From assembly GCA_944373065.1 (NCBI GenBank), contig CALWAJ010000001.1, forward strand, positions 1-50,472: 50,472 bases of DNA. The letters run 5' to 3'. Source of the stretch: an uncultured Bacilli bacterium. GTDB taxonomy: Bacteria > Bacillota_I > Bacilli_A > RF39 > UBA660. A program made the position numbers and the translations under genes. The notes below the pieces were generated by a model. That model did not search any database, had not been told where the DNA came from, and was given only the letters and a program-made list of their open reading frames with translations. The number at the start of each line of letters is the position of its first letter. Positions within the stretch are counted from its first letter, which is position 1. Below are positions 17,459-25,435 of this stretch, one piece after another.

Positions 17459-18904
17459 CTATTTTTTTATTAGTTTTTTTACTTTTTCCAATGCTTCAGG
17501 ATCTTTCTCTAAATCACTCACTAATGATAAAATGTTATTCCTATATTTTTCTTGTTCAGATGAATCTAAACTATTGAATTCAATTGTACTTAGCAAAAGA
17601 AAAACTATTGAATAATACATATTTAACAAACGTTGTACATCTTCTTCTTCAACTATTAATCTTATCACTTCTTTATAATTTTCTTTTGCTAACACTTCTT
17701 TTTTTGTTGCTACTGCATACCCACATGCTGCTTGATATCCTCCTTTTGCAGTTACTACCAAACTTATAATGTCGTTACAGTCTTTTTTAGCTAATACATC
17801 TTTATTTGTTGCTACTTTTGAACCATACTCTGCTTGATGCTCCCCTTTTGCAGTTACTACCAAACTTATAATGTCGTTATGGTCATCTTTAGCTAATACA
17901 TCTTTATTTGTTGCAACATAATACCCAGACTCTGCTTGATATTCTTCTTTTGCATTTGCTACTAAACTTATAATGTCGTTATGGTCATCTTTAGCTAATA
18001 CATCTTTATTTCTTGCTACTTTTGAACCATACTCTACTTGATATTCTTCTTTTGCATTCACTACTAAACTTATAATGTCTTTATGGTCTTCTTTAGCTAA
18101 TACATCTTTATTTGTTGCAACATAATACCCATACTCTGCTTGATATTCTTCTTTTGCATTTGCTACTAAACTTATAATATCTATACGGTCTTCTTTAGCT
18201 AATACATCTTTATTTGTTGCTACGAAATACCCATACTTTGCTTGATATTCTTCTTTTGCATTTACTACTAAACTTATAATATCCATATGGTCTTCTTTGG
18301 CTAATACATCCTTATTTGTTGCTACTTCTGAACCCCATATCGCTTGATATTTTTCTTTTGCATTTACTGCTAAACTTATAATATCTTTATAGTCTTCTTT
18401 GGCTAATACATTTTTATTTGTTGCTACTTTTGAGCAAAATATTTCATGATATTCTTCTTTTGAACTTGCTATCAAACTTATAATATCTTTACAGTCTTCT
18501 TTGGCCAATACATCTTTATTTGTTGCTGTCGCTACAAGCTCCTTATAATCTCTTAGAGATTTTTTTTCTTCAATTATTAATGCTTCTATAATTTCTTTAC
18601 AATTTTCTTTCGCTAAAATCAATGCGTTTGTAGCAACATCATATACATATTTCAAATGATAAGCTTTTAATTTATTATTTTTAAATATTTCTATTATTTC
18701 ATCTCTGTGTTTATTTTTAGCGCTATTAAACTTTTTATTAGAATATAAATATATTAATACTTTTCTATTAGTATCTTCAATTGCATTTTTTATATCATTA
18801 TAGGCACTATCATCCTGTTTTAATAATACATTAAAATTAATATAATTCATATTAATTCTATTTTCTTTTAAATAGTCTCTTATTATTTTTAAAACATCTA
18901 GCAT
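17459..18904 (-). CDS. 34-residue-repeat protein, long paralogue
   Basis: About 481 residues from the ATG at 18904, which has AGGAG 8 nt upstream (an earlier ATG at 18910 is too close to it). The middle holds eight regular 34-residue units of consensus ATNKDVLAKEDxxDIISLVV..AKEEYQAEYG, with a divergent cap unit on each side. Unit ends alternate loosely between GSKV and GYYV. Caps match the shorter paralogue downstream. The pattern suggests an alpha-solenoid scaffold for protein or nucleic-acid binding. Similar repeats are, to my memory, common in uncharacterised proteins of gut Mollicutes-like Bacilli. Function unknown. Confidence 0.8.
   Translation of the reverse strand: MLDVLKIIRDYLKENRINMNYINFNVLLKQDDSAYNDIKNAIEDTNRKVLIYLYSNKKFNSAKNKHRDEIIEIFKNNKLKAYHLKYVYDVATNALILAKENCKEIIEALIIEEKKSLRDYKELVATATNKDVLAKEDCKDIISLIASSKEEYHEIFCSKVATNKNVLAKEDYKDIISLAVNAKEKYQAIWGSEVATNKDVLAKEDHMDIISLVVNAKEEYQAKYGYFVATNKDVLAKEDRIDIISLVANAKEEYQAEYGYYVATNKDVLAKEDHKDIISLVVNAKEEYQVEYGSKVARNKDVLAKDDHNDIISLVANAKEEYQAESGYYVATNKDVLAKDDHNDIISLVVTAKGEHQAEYGSKVATNKDVLAKKDCNDIISLVVTAKGGYQAACGYAVATKKEVLAKENYKEVIRLIVEEEDVQRLLNMYYSIVFLLLSTIEFNSLDSSEQEKYRNNILSLVSDLEKDPEALEKVKKLIKK
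17711..18526 (-). repeat. Eight tandem 102-bp coding repeats
   Basis: Eight in-frame 102-bp units encoding residues 129-400 (counted from the ATG at 18910). Many units are nearly identical in DNA, which favours copy-number change by slippage or unequal recombination; the short paralogue has two to three units. Confidence 0.9.
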
Positions 18905-18959
18905 TTTCATCTCTCCTTTTAATCAAATATTATAAAGAAAAAAAATCAAATGTAAAGAA

Positions 18960-18982
18960 AAAATAGAGCTTTTCTCTATTTT
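18960..18982 (-). terminator. Terminator overlapping the end of the EIIB-like gene
   Basis: AAAATAGAG (18960-18968) pairs with CTCTATTTT (18974-18982). The stop codon of the upstream gene lies inside the hairpin. Confidence 0.75.
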
Positions 18983-19296
18983 AATTCATCAATATATTTC
19001 TTTAATTGTTTAGAATCAGGACCTAAAATAATTTTTAATTGATTATTAATTTCAACTATTCCTTTAGCACCTAATTTCTGTATTGATTCTTTATCTACTT
19101 TAGTAGTATCTTTTAAAGTTACAATAAATCTTGATAATTTAGATTCTGTACTTATAATATTTTCTTTTCCCCCAAGATATTCTACTAGTTTATTCAAATC
19201 AATATTAGCATCTTTCTTATTAGCTTTAAGCACTGCTAACAAGATAATTAATATAATAACAATTATAACTATATACTGTATATCTAATAAATTCAT
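18976..19296 (-). CDS. Membrane-anchored PTS EIIB-like domain protein lacking the phosphorylation Cys
   Basis: About 106 residues: one N-terminal membrane segment, then a glucose-type EIIB fold (LVEYLGGKENI, FIVTLKDTTKV, LGAKGIVEINNQLKIILG). In active EIIB domains a Cys occurs in the CxTRLR loop; here the loop is ESKLSRF, with no Cys anywhere in the domain, so phosphotransfer is unlikely. The ATG at 19296 has GGGTG upstream; a GTG at 19305 is less likely. It may be a regulatory or structural remnant of a sugar transporter. No EIIA or EIIC gene is nearby. Confidence 0.75.
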   Translation of the reverse strand: MNLLDIQYIVIIVIILIILLAVLKANKKDANIDLNKLVEYLGGKENIISTESKLSRFIVTLKDTTKVDKESIQKLGAKGIVEINNQLKIILGPDSKQLKKYIDELK

Positions 19297-19383
19297 ATCT
19301 AACACCCAATATAATTATACGATATTTAAAAAAAAATTAAAAGTGTAAATTATAGAAATATCTTTTCATAAACTAATATAGAG

Positions 19384-19431
19384 TTATAGGTTATTAACTA
19401 CACAAAAAATAAGTAGTCTCATAACCTATAT
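19384..19431 (+). promoter_or_regulatory. Hairpin and SigE/SigK-like -10 element before the coat genes
   Basis: ATAGGTTAT (19386-19394) pairs with ATAACCTAT (19421-19429), with a second inner pairing ACTAC/GTAGT. The right arm contains CATAACCTA (19420-19428), a match to the mother-cell sigma -10 pattern CATANNNTA, about 33 bp before the GTG start. Coat genes of this type are mother-cell controlled in Bacillus, so a promoter embedded in an inverted repeat is plausible. Confidence 0.4.
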
Positions 19432-19460
19432 TAGATAATAGATAAGAGGTGGTGTAAACA

Positions 19461-19865
19461 GTGAATAATAAAGAAACTTGTTGTTTAGGAAAACTATTAA
19501 AGGTTATTGATATATTACAAAGGAATGCGAGTGGTAATGATTGTTTTGATGAATCTTGTACTAGACCATATTTAGGAAGTAGTCCTAATATTATTTGTTT
19601 TAATACAAGACCAGTTACATTCTATACAAGAAATGGAAATATTTTTACTACTACTTATACATTAAACAATGTAACTAATACTTCTTCTACATTTAGAGTA
19701 GAATCTGTAGATGATTGTTGTGTTAAATGTCGTGTTTTAAGACCTAATCCTGATACTACTGATACAACAAGAGCATTTCTTGCTACTAATGAATTCATAA
19801 CTATTAACCTAGATTGTATATGTGTCATCAGTTGTTTAGATGATATTATCATTGATAATTTATAA
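19461..19865 (+). CDS. CotY/CotZ-like spore coat protein, first copy
   Basis: 134 residues, Cys-rich, of the CotY/CotZ exosporium/coat crust family. Landmarks: an N-terminal CCLGKLLKVIDILQ helix, CTRPYLG, RPVTFYTRNG, FRVESVDDCCVKCRVL, and the ending ITINLDCICVISCLDD. Such proteins assemble into disulfide-linked layers on the spore surface. It starts with GTG after AGAGGTGGTG. It is followed 14 bp later by a paralogue. Opposite strand to the surrounding genes, with its own promoter region. Confidence 0.88.
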   Translation: MNNKETCCLGKLLKVIDILQRNASGNDCFDESCTRPYLGSSPNIICFNTRPVTFYTRNGNIFTTTYTLNNVTNTSSTFRVESVDDCCVKCRVLRPNPDTTDTTRAFLATNEFITINLDCICVISCLDDIIIDNL

Positions 19866-19879
19866 AAGGAGGATAATTT

Positions 19880-20278
19880 ATGTGTAATGATAAAAGTTGT
19901 TTAACATCCATTCTAGAGACTATTCTTTGCTTACAGAATGCTAAAGATGATGCTTGTGATGTCTTAGGATGTGATAAACCTTTTTTAGGTCCTACTCCTA
20001 ATTTAATATGCTATAATACAAGACCAATAAACTTCTATAACTGTACTACAGGAGAACTTTGGAGCTTTCCTTATACCTTAGGAACAGTTAGTGGAACATC
20101 TTCAGTTTTTAGATTAGAAAACTTAGAAGGTAATTGTTGTACTTGTAGAGTATTAGCAACTAATCCTGATACTAGTAGTAGTGAACCTTATGTTTTAACT
20201 AGTACATTCTTTACTATTAATTTAGATTGTGTATCTGCAATCAGATGCTTACCAGATGTCTTAGTTAGTGGTGTTTAA
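19880..20278 (+). CDS. CotY/CotZ-like spore coat protein, second copy
   Basis: 132 residues, paralogue of the preceding gene with the same Cys framework (CLTSILETILCLQ, GCDKPFLGPTPN, FRLENLEGNCCTCRVL, TINLDCVSAIRCL). AAAGGAGG precedes the ATG. Tandem coat paralogues of this type occur as CotY and CotZ in Bacillus; which copy corresponds to which cannot be said. Confidence 0.88.
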   Translation: MCNDKSCLTSILETILCLQNAKDDACDVLGCDKPFLGPTPNLICYNTRPINFYNCTTGELWSFPYTLGTVSGTSSVFRLENLEGNCCTCRVLATNPDTSSSEPYVLTSTFFTINLDCVSAIRCLPDVLVSGV

Positions 20279-20282
20279 AAAA

Positions 20283-20310
20283 AGTCCATCTCTATTCTGA
20301 TGGGCTTTTT
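20283..20310. terminator. Bidirectional terminator between convergent genes
   Basis: AGTCCATC (20283-20290) pairs with GATGGGCT (20299-20306) with A runs before and T runs after, serving the coat genes (plus) and the 20292-20618 gene (minus). The minus gene's stop codon lies in the loop. Confidence 0.85.
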
Positions 20311-20618
20311 ATTTCTAAAGAAGTTATTGTCGATATTGGAATAACTTCATTATCTAAAGTTATAATAGAATCATTTTTCTTTAAAGCTAAATATGTATTA
20401 ACTTTTTTATTAGAAAAAGTAATTTCTACAGGAATATTAAATGCATATCCTCTAGTTTTAAAAATTTTATTTATTTTTTCTTCTATTGATAAATCATTAT
20501 CAATACTTTTTTCTTGTTTCTCTTCTTTTATTTTATTAGTTACTTTTTCATGATAGTACTTCTGATTAGTATCTTTTATATTATTACTAAGCTTAAATAT
20601 TGGTGGTAATTGTTTCAT
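20292..20618 (-). CDS. Small CotO-like spore coat protein candidate
   Basis: 108 residues: a charged Lys/Glu-rich N-terminal half and a compact C-terminal half (TRGYAFNIPVEITFSNKKV, ALKKNDSIITLDNEVIPI) that resembles the C-terminal beta domain of the CotO spore coat family. It is convergent with the two CotY/CotZ-like genes, which supports a coat role. AGGAGGG precedes the ATG. The family call is tentative; a generic hypothetical protein is the alternative. Confidence 0.5.
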   Translation of the reverse strand: MKQLPPIFKLSNNIKDTNQKYYHEKVTNKIKEEKQEKSIDNDLSIEEKINKIFKTRGYAFNIPVEITFSNKKVNTYLALKKNDSIITLDNEVIPISTITSLEIKSPSE

Positions 20619-20676
20619 AGTTTTCCCTCCTGTTATATTTTATGTTTTTTATATAATAAAATGTATTATTTTTTGA

Positions 20677-20682
20677 TATAAT
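20677..20682 (+). promoter_or_regulatory. TATAAT box upstream of the SEDS gene
   Basis: A perfect TATAAT at 20677-20682 implies transcription from about 20689. That start would leave no leader for an ATG at 20687, and supports the GTG at 20723 as the true start. Confidence 0.45.
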
Positions 20683-20722
20683 AGTAATGACTGCAAGAAG
20701 TACAATGAAAGGTAGTGATATA

Positions 20723-21850
20723 GTGCGAAAAAAACAAAAAATCGATTTAACTATTGTTATACCTATTATATTATTTTTTATCATAAGCATTGCAAGTATA
20801 TACAGTGCCATGACCTACCTCTCACCTGATAATGGTAACTTAGCTTTAAAACAAGCGATATGGTATTTAGTAGGTGTTATAATAATAGTCATTATCTTTA
20901 AACTTAAAAATGATTATTTATATAGGAATGCTTGGTTTTTATATATTTTAGGAAATATTTTATTAGTATGTCTTTTACTCTTCGCCCCGGAAATTAATAA
21001 TAGTAAGTGTTGGTTCGTTATTCCTTATATTGGTAGTTTCCAGCCAAGTGAATTTATGAAGATTTTTATTATGTTAGTCCTTGCTGTTATGATTTCTAAT
21101 TTTAGAGATACCACAAATCATCCTAGTATTAAAGAAGAGTTTATATTTATTTTAAAGACTTTAATAGTTGTCTTAATTCCAAGTATTTTAACCTTTTTAG
21201 AGCCTGATACAGGTTCTGTTATGATATATTTTATAATTTATTTCTGTATGATGTTTACATCAGGAATAAGGCTTAGATGGTTTGTTATTTTAGGAATTAT
21301 AATTGCTGTAATGCTAAGTTTAGTATTAGGATGTTATTTCTTAAATGAAAATTTATTTGTAAGTATCTTTGGTACTGATTTATATTATAGGTTTGATAGA
21401 ATCTTAGATTGGCAAAATGGTAGTGGCTTACAACTTGAAAATGCTTTAGCAGCGATAGGTTCTGCGGGAGTATTTGGACATGGATTTAACAAGACACCAA
21501 TATATTTTCCTGAGTCTGGTACTGACTTTATCTTTGCTGTCTTTGCTTCTAACTTTGGACTTTTAGGAGCGATAATTTTAATTGCCATTATCATTTTCTT
21601 TGATACAAGATTAATTAATATGGCTACTAAAAAAATAGCATCACGTGATAAATTTGTTCTAGCAGGAATAATCGGAATGCTTGTATTTCAGCAAGTACAA
21701 AATATAGGAATGACTGTTGGATTATTACCAATAACAGGAATTACTTTACCATTTATTAGTTATGGTGGTAGTAGTTTATTATCTTATTTAATATTAGTTG
21801 GTATTATTTTAAATATAGGTAATGAAAAAGAAAGAGAATATAACGTTTAA
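20723..21850 (+). CDS. SEDS peptidoglycan polymerase (FtsW/RodA/SpoVE family)
   Basis: An integral membrane glycosyltransferase that polymerises lipid II, with a class B PBP as partner. About 375 residues and about ten membrane segments, with family motifs SFQPSEFMKIF, EPDTGSV, ENALAAIGSAGVFGHGFN, PESGTDFIFAVFASNFGL and the end GITLPFISYGGSSLLSY. Start: GTG at 20723 preceded by AAAGG at 20708-20712; an in-frame ATG at 20687 has no ribosome site. Whether it acts in division, elongation or cortex synthesis cannot be decided; spore genes next door make SpoVE possible. Confidence 0.92.
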   Translation: MRKKQKIDLTIVIPIILFFIISIASIYSAMTYLSPDNGNLALKQAIWYLVGVIIIVIIFKLKNDYLYRNAWFLYILGNILLVCLLLFAPEINNSKCWFVIPYIGSFQPSEFMKIFIMLVLAVMISNFRDTTNHPSIKEEFIFILKTLIVVLIPSILTFLEPDTGSVMIYFIIYFCMMFTSGIRLRWFVILGIIIAVMLSLVLGCYFLNENLFVSIFGTDLYYRFDRILDWQNGSGLQLENALAAIGSAGVFGHGFNKTPIYFPESGTDFIFAVFASNFGLLGAIILIAIIIFFDTRLINMATKKIASRDKFVLAGIIGMLVFQQVQNIGMTVGLLPITGITLPFISYGGSSLLSYLILVGIILNIGNEKEREYNV

Positions 21851-21878
21851 AAGTCAGGCACTTAAACCTGACTTTTTT
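21849..21878 (+). terminator. Terminator after the SEDS gene
   Basis: AAGTCAGG (21851-21858) pairs with CCTGACTT (21867-21874), followed by T6, directly after the stop codon. Confidence 0.9.
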
Positions 21879-21947
21879 ATTATCTCACTACATTATTAAT
21901 ATCTATTTTTACACGTTTACTATTCTCATATACATAAGAACATGCAT

Positions 21948-22718
21948 CTAAAACTTTTCTAATTTATTTTTATCTTCTAATGTTTTAAATCCATTACGAC
22001 TCCATAACCACAAAGGAGTATGAATATCAATGGGTTTATACTTAGTTCCTTTAAATAGTTCATCCCATCTTTCAATAACTATCTCTTGAACATTACTCTT
22101 CTCTAGTTCTTCTTCAGAAATAAGTCCTAATCTGTATGTTGCCTTAATTACATGAGTATCAGGTGCTACTGTAAGAGCTTCTATATTTTTATAATCTCTA
22201 TCAGTATATTGCCATATTACATATAGCCAATAATTACAAATCTTTGTTCCACACAAATATGGAAATAATGATTTATTTTCTTTTTGAATATAGTTTTTAA
22301 TTTTAACTACATCATTATCAAATATATCAAATAATTTTCTAATATCTCCATCAAATAAACTTACAAATGTTTTACATAACTTAATCCATATTTCTGTCTG
22401 TTTATTTTTTTGAAGTGCTACTTTATATTTAACTAAAGCTTGTTGAACCTCTTCAAAAGTATGATTTAAAACTTCTTTAGGGTTAAATACAAAATTTGTT
22501 TCTTTATCTTTATATGTTTTGTTTGCATTTTCCCAAAGAGTATAAGAATTTCTTTGATAGTTTAAAGCCATAGGAAGAGTAAAATAAAGATAGTTTTCTA
22601 AAGAGCCTTTATCTAAATTAGGATTTTCATCTTCAGGCATTAATTCACTACCAAGTTCTCCTTCTTTCCACATTTTTTGCAGTATATTAACTTTTCTTAA
22701 AATTTTCTTTCTATCCAT
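21948..22718 (-). CDS. Divergent HhH-GPD-like protein, probable C-terminal frameshift
   Basis: 256 residues, not a standard annotation. The segment FPYLCGTKICNYWLYVIWQY then VAPDTHVIKATYRLGL resembles the hairpin plus catalytic Asp (vDTHV) of endonuclease III-like DNA glycosylases; no iron-sulfur Cys cluster follows. After the stop, the next frame continues without interruption as VLDACSYVYENSKRVKIDIN to a TAA at 21880, which looks like a natural C-terminus. One extra A in the run GAAAAG at 21954-21958 would join the frames. Either a real frameshift or a sequence error. Glycosylase activity is a weak inference. Confidence 0.55.
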   Translation of the reverse strand: MDRKKILRKVNILQKMWKEGELGSELMPEDENPNLDKGSLENYLYFTLPMALNYQRNSYTLWENANKTYKDKETNFVFNPKEVLNHTFEEVQQALVKYKVALQKNKQTEIWIKLCKTFVSLFDGDIRKLFDIFDNDVVKIKNYIQKENKSLFPYLCGTKICNYWLYVIWQYTDRDYKNIEALTVAPDTHVIKATYRLGLISEEELEKSNVQEIVIERWDELFKGTKYKPIDIHTPLWLWSRNGFKTLEDKNKLEKF

Positions 22719-22735
22719 TCTATCACCATATAATA

Positions 22736-23746
22736 TTAATTCTCTAATACTTCTTCATATACTTCTTTTAACTGTTTACCTACTGTCTTTATATCACAAG
22801 CTTCTGCTATCTTTCTAGCTCCTATACTTACACTTTTTAACTCACCATTCAAAAACATTTTTATTTTCTTTTCAAATTCATCTACATCTTTCGCTTTATA
22901 AACATTAACTCCATCCGTTAGATAATTAAATATTGGTATATCTCTTATTATCGTATTAGTCTCCATAGCACAAGCTTCAATAATAGGAATACCTTCAGTC
23001 TCTTCAAAAGTTGGAAATAAATATAAATCACATCCACCTAAAGCTTCTCTTATCATTTCTTGTGGTACATGACCAGGAAACTTAATATTAGGTAAGCTCT
23101 TTGATTCTTTCAAAGCTTTCTTAACATCACTAGTCGCTGCACTTATTGGACTAGAACCAAACCAAATAAATTGATACATTGGCAAACGTTTAGCAAGTTC
23201 TACAAAATCAACTATTCCTTTTCTTCTACTATATATTCCAATACCTACTATTACTTTATCATCTTTTTTATAATTATATCTTTTATAAAAAGAATCTTTA
23301 TATGACTTATTAGGCTTAAAGAAATCCAATTCTAAGCCATTAGATATAGCGACTATCTTTTTATTTTCTAAGCCCTTATAATGCTCTAAAATGTTTTTAG
23401 AATATTCTGTTGGCGTTACAATAATATCTCCTAAGCTATAACACTTAATTAACCACCATTTAAAAAACTTACTTGTTAAATGTCCAAAAATAAAACCATC
23501 ACGATAATCTTCTTCAGTTGAATGAGCATGATATACTATTTTTATTCCTTTCTTTTTTAACTTTTTAACAAGAAAATAAGATTTTAAAAAATATGTATTA
23601 ATATGAGCGATATCATAATTATCATTTATATCAGTTGTATAAGGAATATTCTCTAAATCTAAGGCTTTCATTTGATGCTTTATAGCTTTACCTAAACCAC
23701 TTACACCTATTACTTTTAAGCCTTCTGCATATAATAAAACTTTCAT
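22736..23746 (-). CDS. GT4 glycosyltransferase, LafB/CpoA-like (glycolipid synthesis)
   Basis: About 336 residues with a GT-B fold. MKVLLYAEG, SGLGKAIKHQMKAL and HAHSTEEDYRDGFIFG resemble the streptococcal LafB/CpoA and Acholeplasma diglucosyldiacylglycerol synthase group. These proteins add the second sugar to a glucosyl-diacylglycerol at the inner face of the membrane. The C-terminal half has GIYSRRKGI, PGHVPQEM and the nucleotide-sugar motif EETEGIPIIEAC (EX7E). Start at 23746, with AAGGAG 8 nt upstream, is favoured over a GTG at 23755. No LafA-type partner is in this window. Confidence 0.82.
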   Translation of the reverse strand: MKVLLYAEGLKVIGVSGLGKAIKHQMKALDLENIPYTTDINDNYDIAHINTYFLKSYFLVKKLKKKGIKIVYHAHSTEEDYRDGFIFGHLTSKFFKWWLIKCYSLGDIIVTPTEYSKNILEHYKGLENKKIVAISNGLELDFFKPNKSYKDSFYKRYNYKKDDKVIVGIGIYSRRKGIVDFVELAKRLPMYQFIWFGSSPISAATSDVKKALKESKSLPNIKFPGHVPQEMIREALGGCDLYLFPTFEETEGIPIIEACAMETNTIIRDIPIFNYLTDGVNVYKAKDVDEFEKKIKMFLNGELKSVSIGARKIAEACDIKTVGKQLKEVYEEVLEN

Positions 23747-23797
23747 CTGTTTCACTCCTTAAAATAATATTAACATATATTTTTTTACAAATAAATA

Positions 23798-23827
23798 TTG
23801 ACAAGCATTTTTTTACTGTGATATAAT
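23798..23827 (+). promoter_or_regulatory. Consensus promoter of tRNA-Ala
   Basis: Perfect TTGACA (23798-23803) and TATAAT (23822-23827) with an 18-bp spacer, about 20 bp before the tRNA. Confidence 0.9.
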
Positions 23828-23846
23828 CAATTTGTTCTTAAGCAAT

Positions 23847-23922
23847 GGGGAATTAGCTCAGCTGGGAGAGCGTCACGTTTGCACCGTGAAGGTCAGGGGT
23901 TCGATCCCCCTATTCTCCACCA
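23847..23922 (+). tRNA. tRNA-Ala (anticodon UGC)
   Basis: 76 nt with encoded CCA. Acceptor GGGGAAT pairs with ATTCTCC, the anticodon stem is TCACG/CGTGA with loop TTTGCAC, giving anticodon TGC, and the T arm has GGTTCGATCC. A consensus promoter and a terminator flank it as a single-gene unit. Confidence 0.97.
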
Positions 23923-23932
23923 TATAGAAATT

Positions 23933-23957
23933 AAACGGCTTGTATAAAGTCGTTTTT
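23933..23957 (+). terminator. Terminator of tRNA-Ala
   Basis: AAACGGCTT (23933-23941) pairs with AAGTCGTTT (23947-23955) with one G-U pair, then a T run. Confidence 0.8.
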
Positions 23958-23964
23958 ATATACT

Positions 23965-23990
23965 AAAAAGGCCTATCCCTAGGCCTTTTT
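23965..23990 (-). terminator. Terminator overlapping the dedA stop codon
   Basis: AAAAAGGCCTA (23965-23975) pairs with TAGGCCTTTTT (23980-23990). The dedA stop (23979-23981) lies at the loop. Symmetric, so it may also back up the tRNA terminator. Confidence 0.85.
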
Positions 23991-24605
23991 ACTTTGTTTC
24001 TTTTTTCTTATTACAAACCAATAATACATTGCCACAACAAATATTATTACTAAGATTATTAAAATTATATTAGAGAAATTATCTAAGTATCCTACAATAG
24101 TTTCCCATTTATCTCCTACTATACTACCTACTACTATTAAAACAGAATTCCAAATTAAAGAACCTAAGATAGTATAGATTAAGAACTTTTGCATAGGCAT
24201 CTCACTCATACCAGCAGGAATAGATATTAGACTTCTTACAATTGGTATAAATCTACAGAAGAAAACTGTTTTATTACCTTTAGTATCAAACCACTTATCA
24301 GCTTTCTCTATATCACTAGCTTTCAATCTTAAAACTTTACCTATCTTCCCACTTATTATTCTTTTTAATCTCTCTTTATTAAAGATTTTCCCAATATAAT
24401 AAAGTACTATCGCTCCAAGAAGTGACCCTAACGTCGCCGCTACAATCATAATAGGAATATTAAGTGATGTATAAGTAGTCATAAATCCACCAAATACCAA
24501 TATTACTTCAGATGGTATTGGAGGAAAGATATTTTCTATAGCAATTAGAAGAAACACTCCTATATAACCAAATTGTTCCATTGCATTAATTATTATTTGT
24601 TCCAT
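23979..24605 (-). CDS. DedA/SNARE-associated (VTT) family membrane protein
   Basis: 208 residues with about five membrane segments and the family landmarks ENIFPPIPSEVIL near the N-terminus and FFCRFIPIVRSLISIPAGM near residue 120. DedA-family proteins support membrane homeostasis, and some recycle undecaprenyl phosphate by flipping it across the membrane. The C-terminus is strongly basic (IRKKKQSKKA). Single-gene unit. Confidence 0.88.
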   Translation of the reverse strand: MEQIIINAMEQFGYIGVFLLIAIENIFPPIPSEVILVFGGFMTTYTSLNIPIMIVAATLGSLLGAIVLYYIGKIFNKERLKRIISGKIGKVLRLKASDIEKADKWFDTKGNKTVFFCRFIPIVRSLISIPAGMSEMPMQKFLIYTILGSLIWNSVLIVVGSIVGDKWETIVGYLDNFSNIILIILVIIFVVAMYYWFVIRKKKQSKKA

Positions 24606-24667
24606 ATTTTAGACTCCTTTATCTATTTTGTCCATTCCATTATAACATCTATATATAGGAAATGTCA

Positions 24668-25435
24668 CTATAATTTATTTCTATATTTTTTTAACAAGTA
24701 CTCTTCTTCTAAAAAATATTTATCGTTTATTTTTATTAAATGATGATAATCTCTTTTAAAATCCTTTGTTTCCTTTACAATTTTACTTTTTTTAAACTTA
24801 TATTTATGTAAATATCTCTCTAAAATAAATTTCTCTAAACAATAATGGATATTACTTTTTTCTATTATTAATTTTATTATTAAAAGGATTATAATTAATA
24901 GGATATTTAAGGTTGGATTATAGAAAAAGAAAATCGTAATAAGGCCAAGAAAGATAAATGATATAAAATATATTATTTTAAAGCTTAACTGATATGATGT
25001 TAAATAACATATTAGTATCTGCATTATTCTTCCACCATCTAAAGGATAAATAGGTAAAAGATTAAATAGTAAGATACTATAGTTTACAGTTTTAAGAATA
25101 TCTTGATAGTTATAAAAATATGTTATATTTTTTAAAATAAAATACCAAAAAAGTTGCATAAGAGGCCCCATCAAAAGAACTATTAATTCTTCTTTTAAAG
25201 GACAATTTACTTCATGATTAAATTTAGATATTCCTCCATAAGGATAAAAGACTATCCTATCTACTTCCCAATTAAAGAAATAAGCCGTAAAAAAATGACC
25301 ACATTCATGAATTAATAGAAGAATACTTATCATAGTAATTAAACTAAAATATCCTGAAACAAATGCTAAAACTATTAAAAAGTAACAACTAGGATGAATA
25401 TAAATCTTACTTAACATATTCTTTATAATCAACAA
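24668..25435 (-). CDS. spoIVFB: Site-2-type intramembrane metalloprotease, SpoIVFB-like
   Basis: 255 residues of the M50 family: hydrophobic segments, the zinc motif HECGH at residues 43-47, the third-ligand motif LDGGR near residue 133, and a C-terminal cytoplasmic region. In B. subtilis SpoIVFB cleaves pro-SigK in the mother cell. It overlaps the SpoIVFA-like gene by 29 nt, an overlap typical of a regulated pair. Start at 25435 (TTG after AAGG) or the ATG at 25417 are both possible. Position after mreC-mreD is as in Bacillus. Confidence 0.85.
   Translation of the reverse strand: MLIIKNMLSKIYIHPSCYFLIVLAFVSGYFSLITMISILLLIHECGHFFTAYFFNWEVDRIVFYPYGGISKFNHEVNCPLKEELIVLLMGPLMQLFWYFILKNITYFYNYQDILKTVNYSILLFNLLPIYPLDGGRIMQILICYLTSYQLSFKIIYFISFIFLGLITIFFFYNPTLNILLIIILLIIKLIIEKSNIHYCLEKFILERYLHKYKFKKSKIVKETKDFKRDYHHLIKINDKYFLEEEYLLKKYRNKL

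Noticed and set aside
17711..18526. Regular 102-bp direct repeats as a possible CRISPR array
   Set aside because: The repeats are contiguous, in frame and code for a 34-residue protein unit; there are no spacers and no cas genes.
20593..20811. 72-residue minus-strand frame between the CotO-like and SEDS genes
   Set aside because: Overlaps the SEDS promoter and coding start and has no ribosome site.
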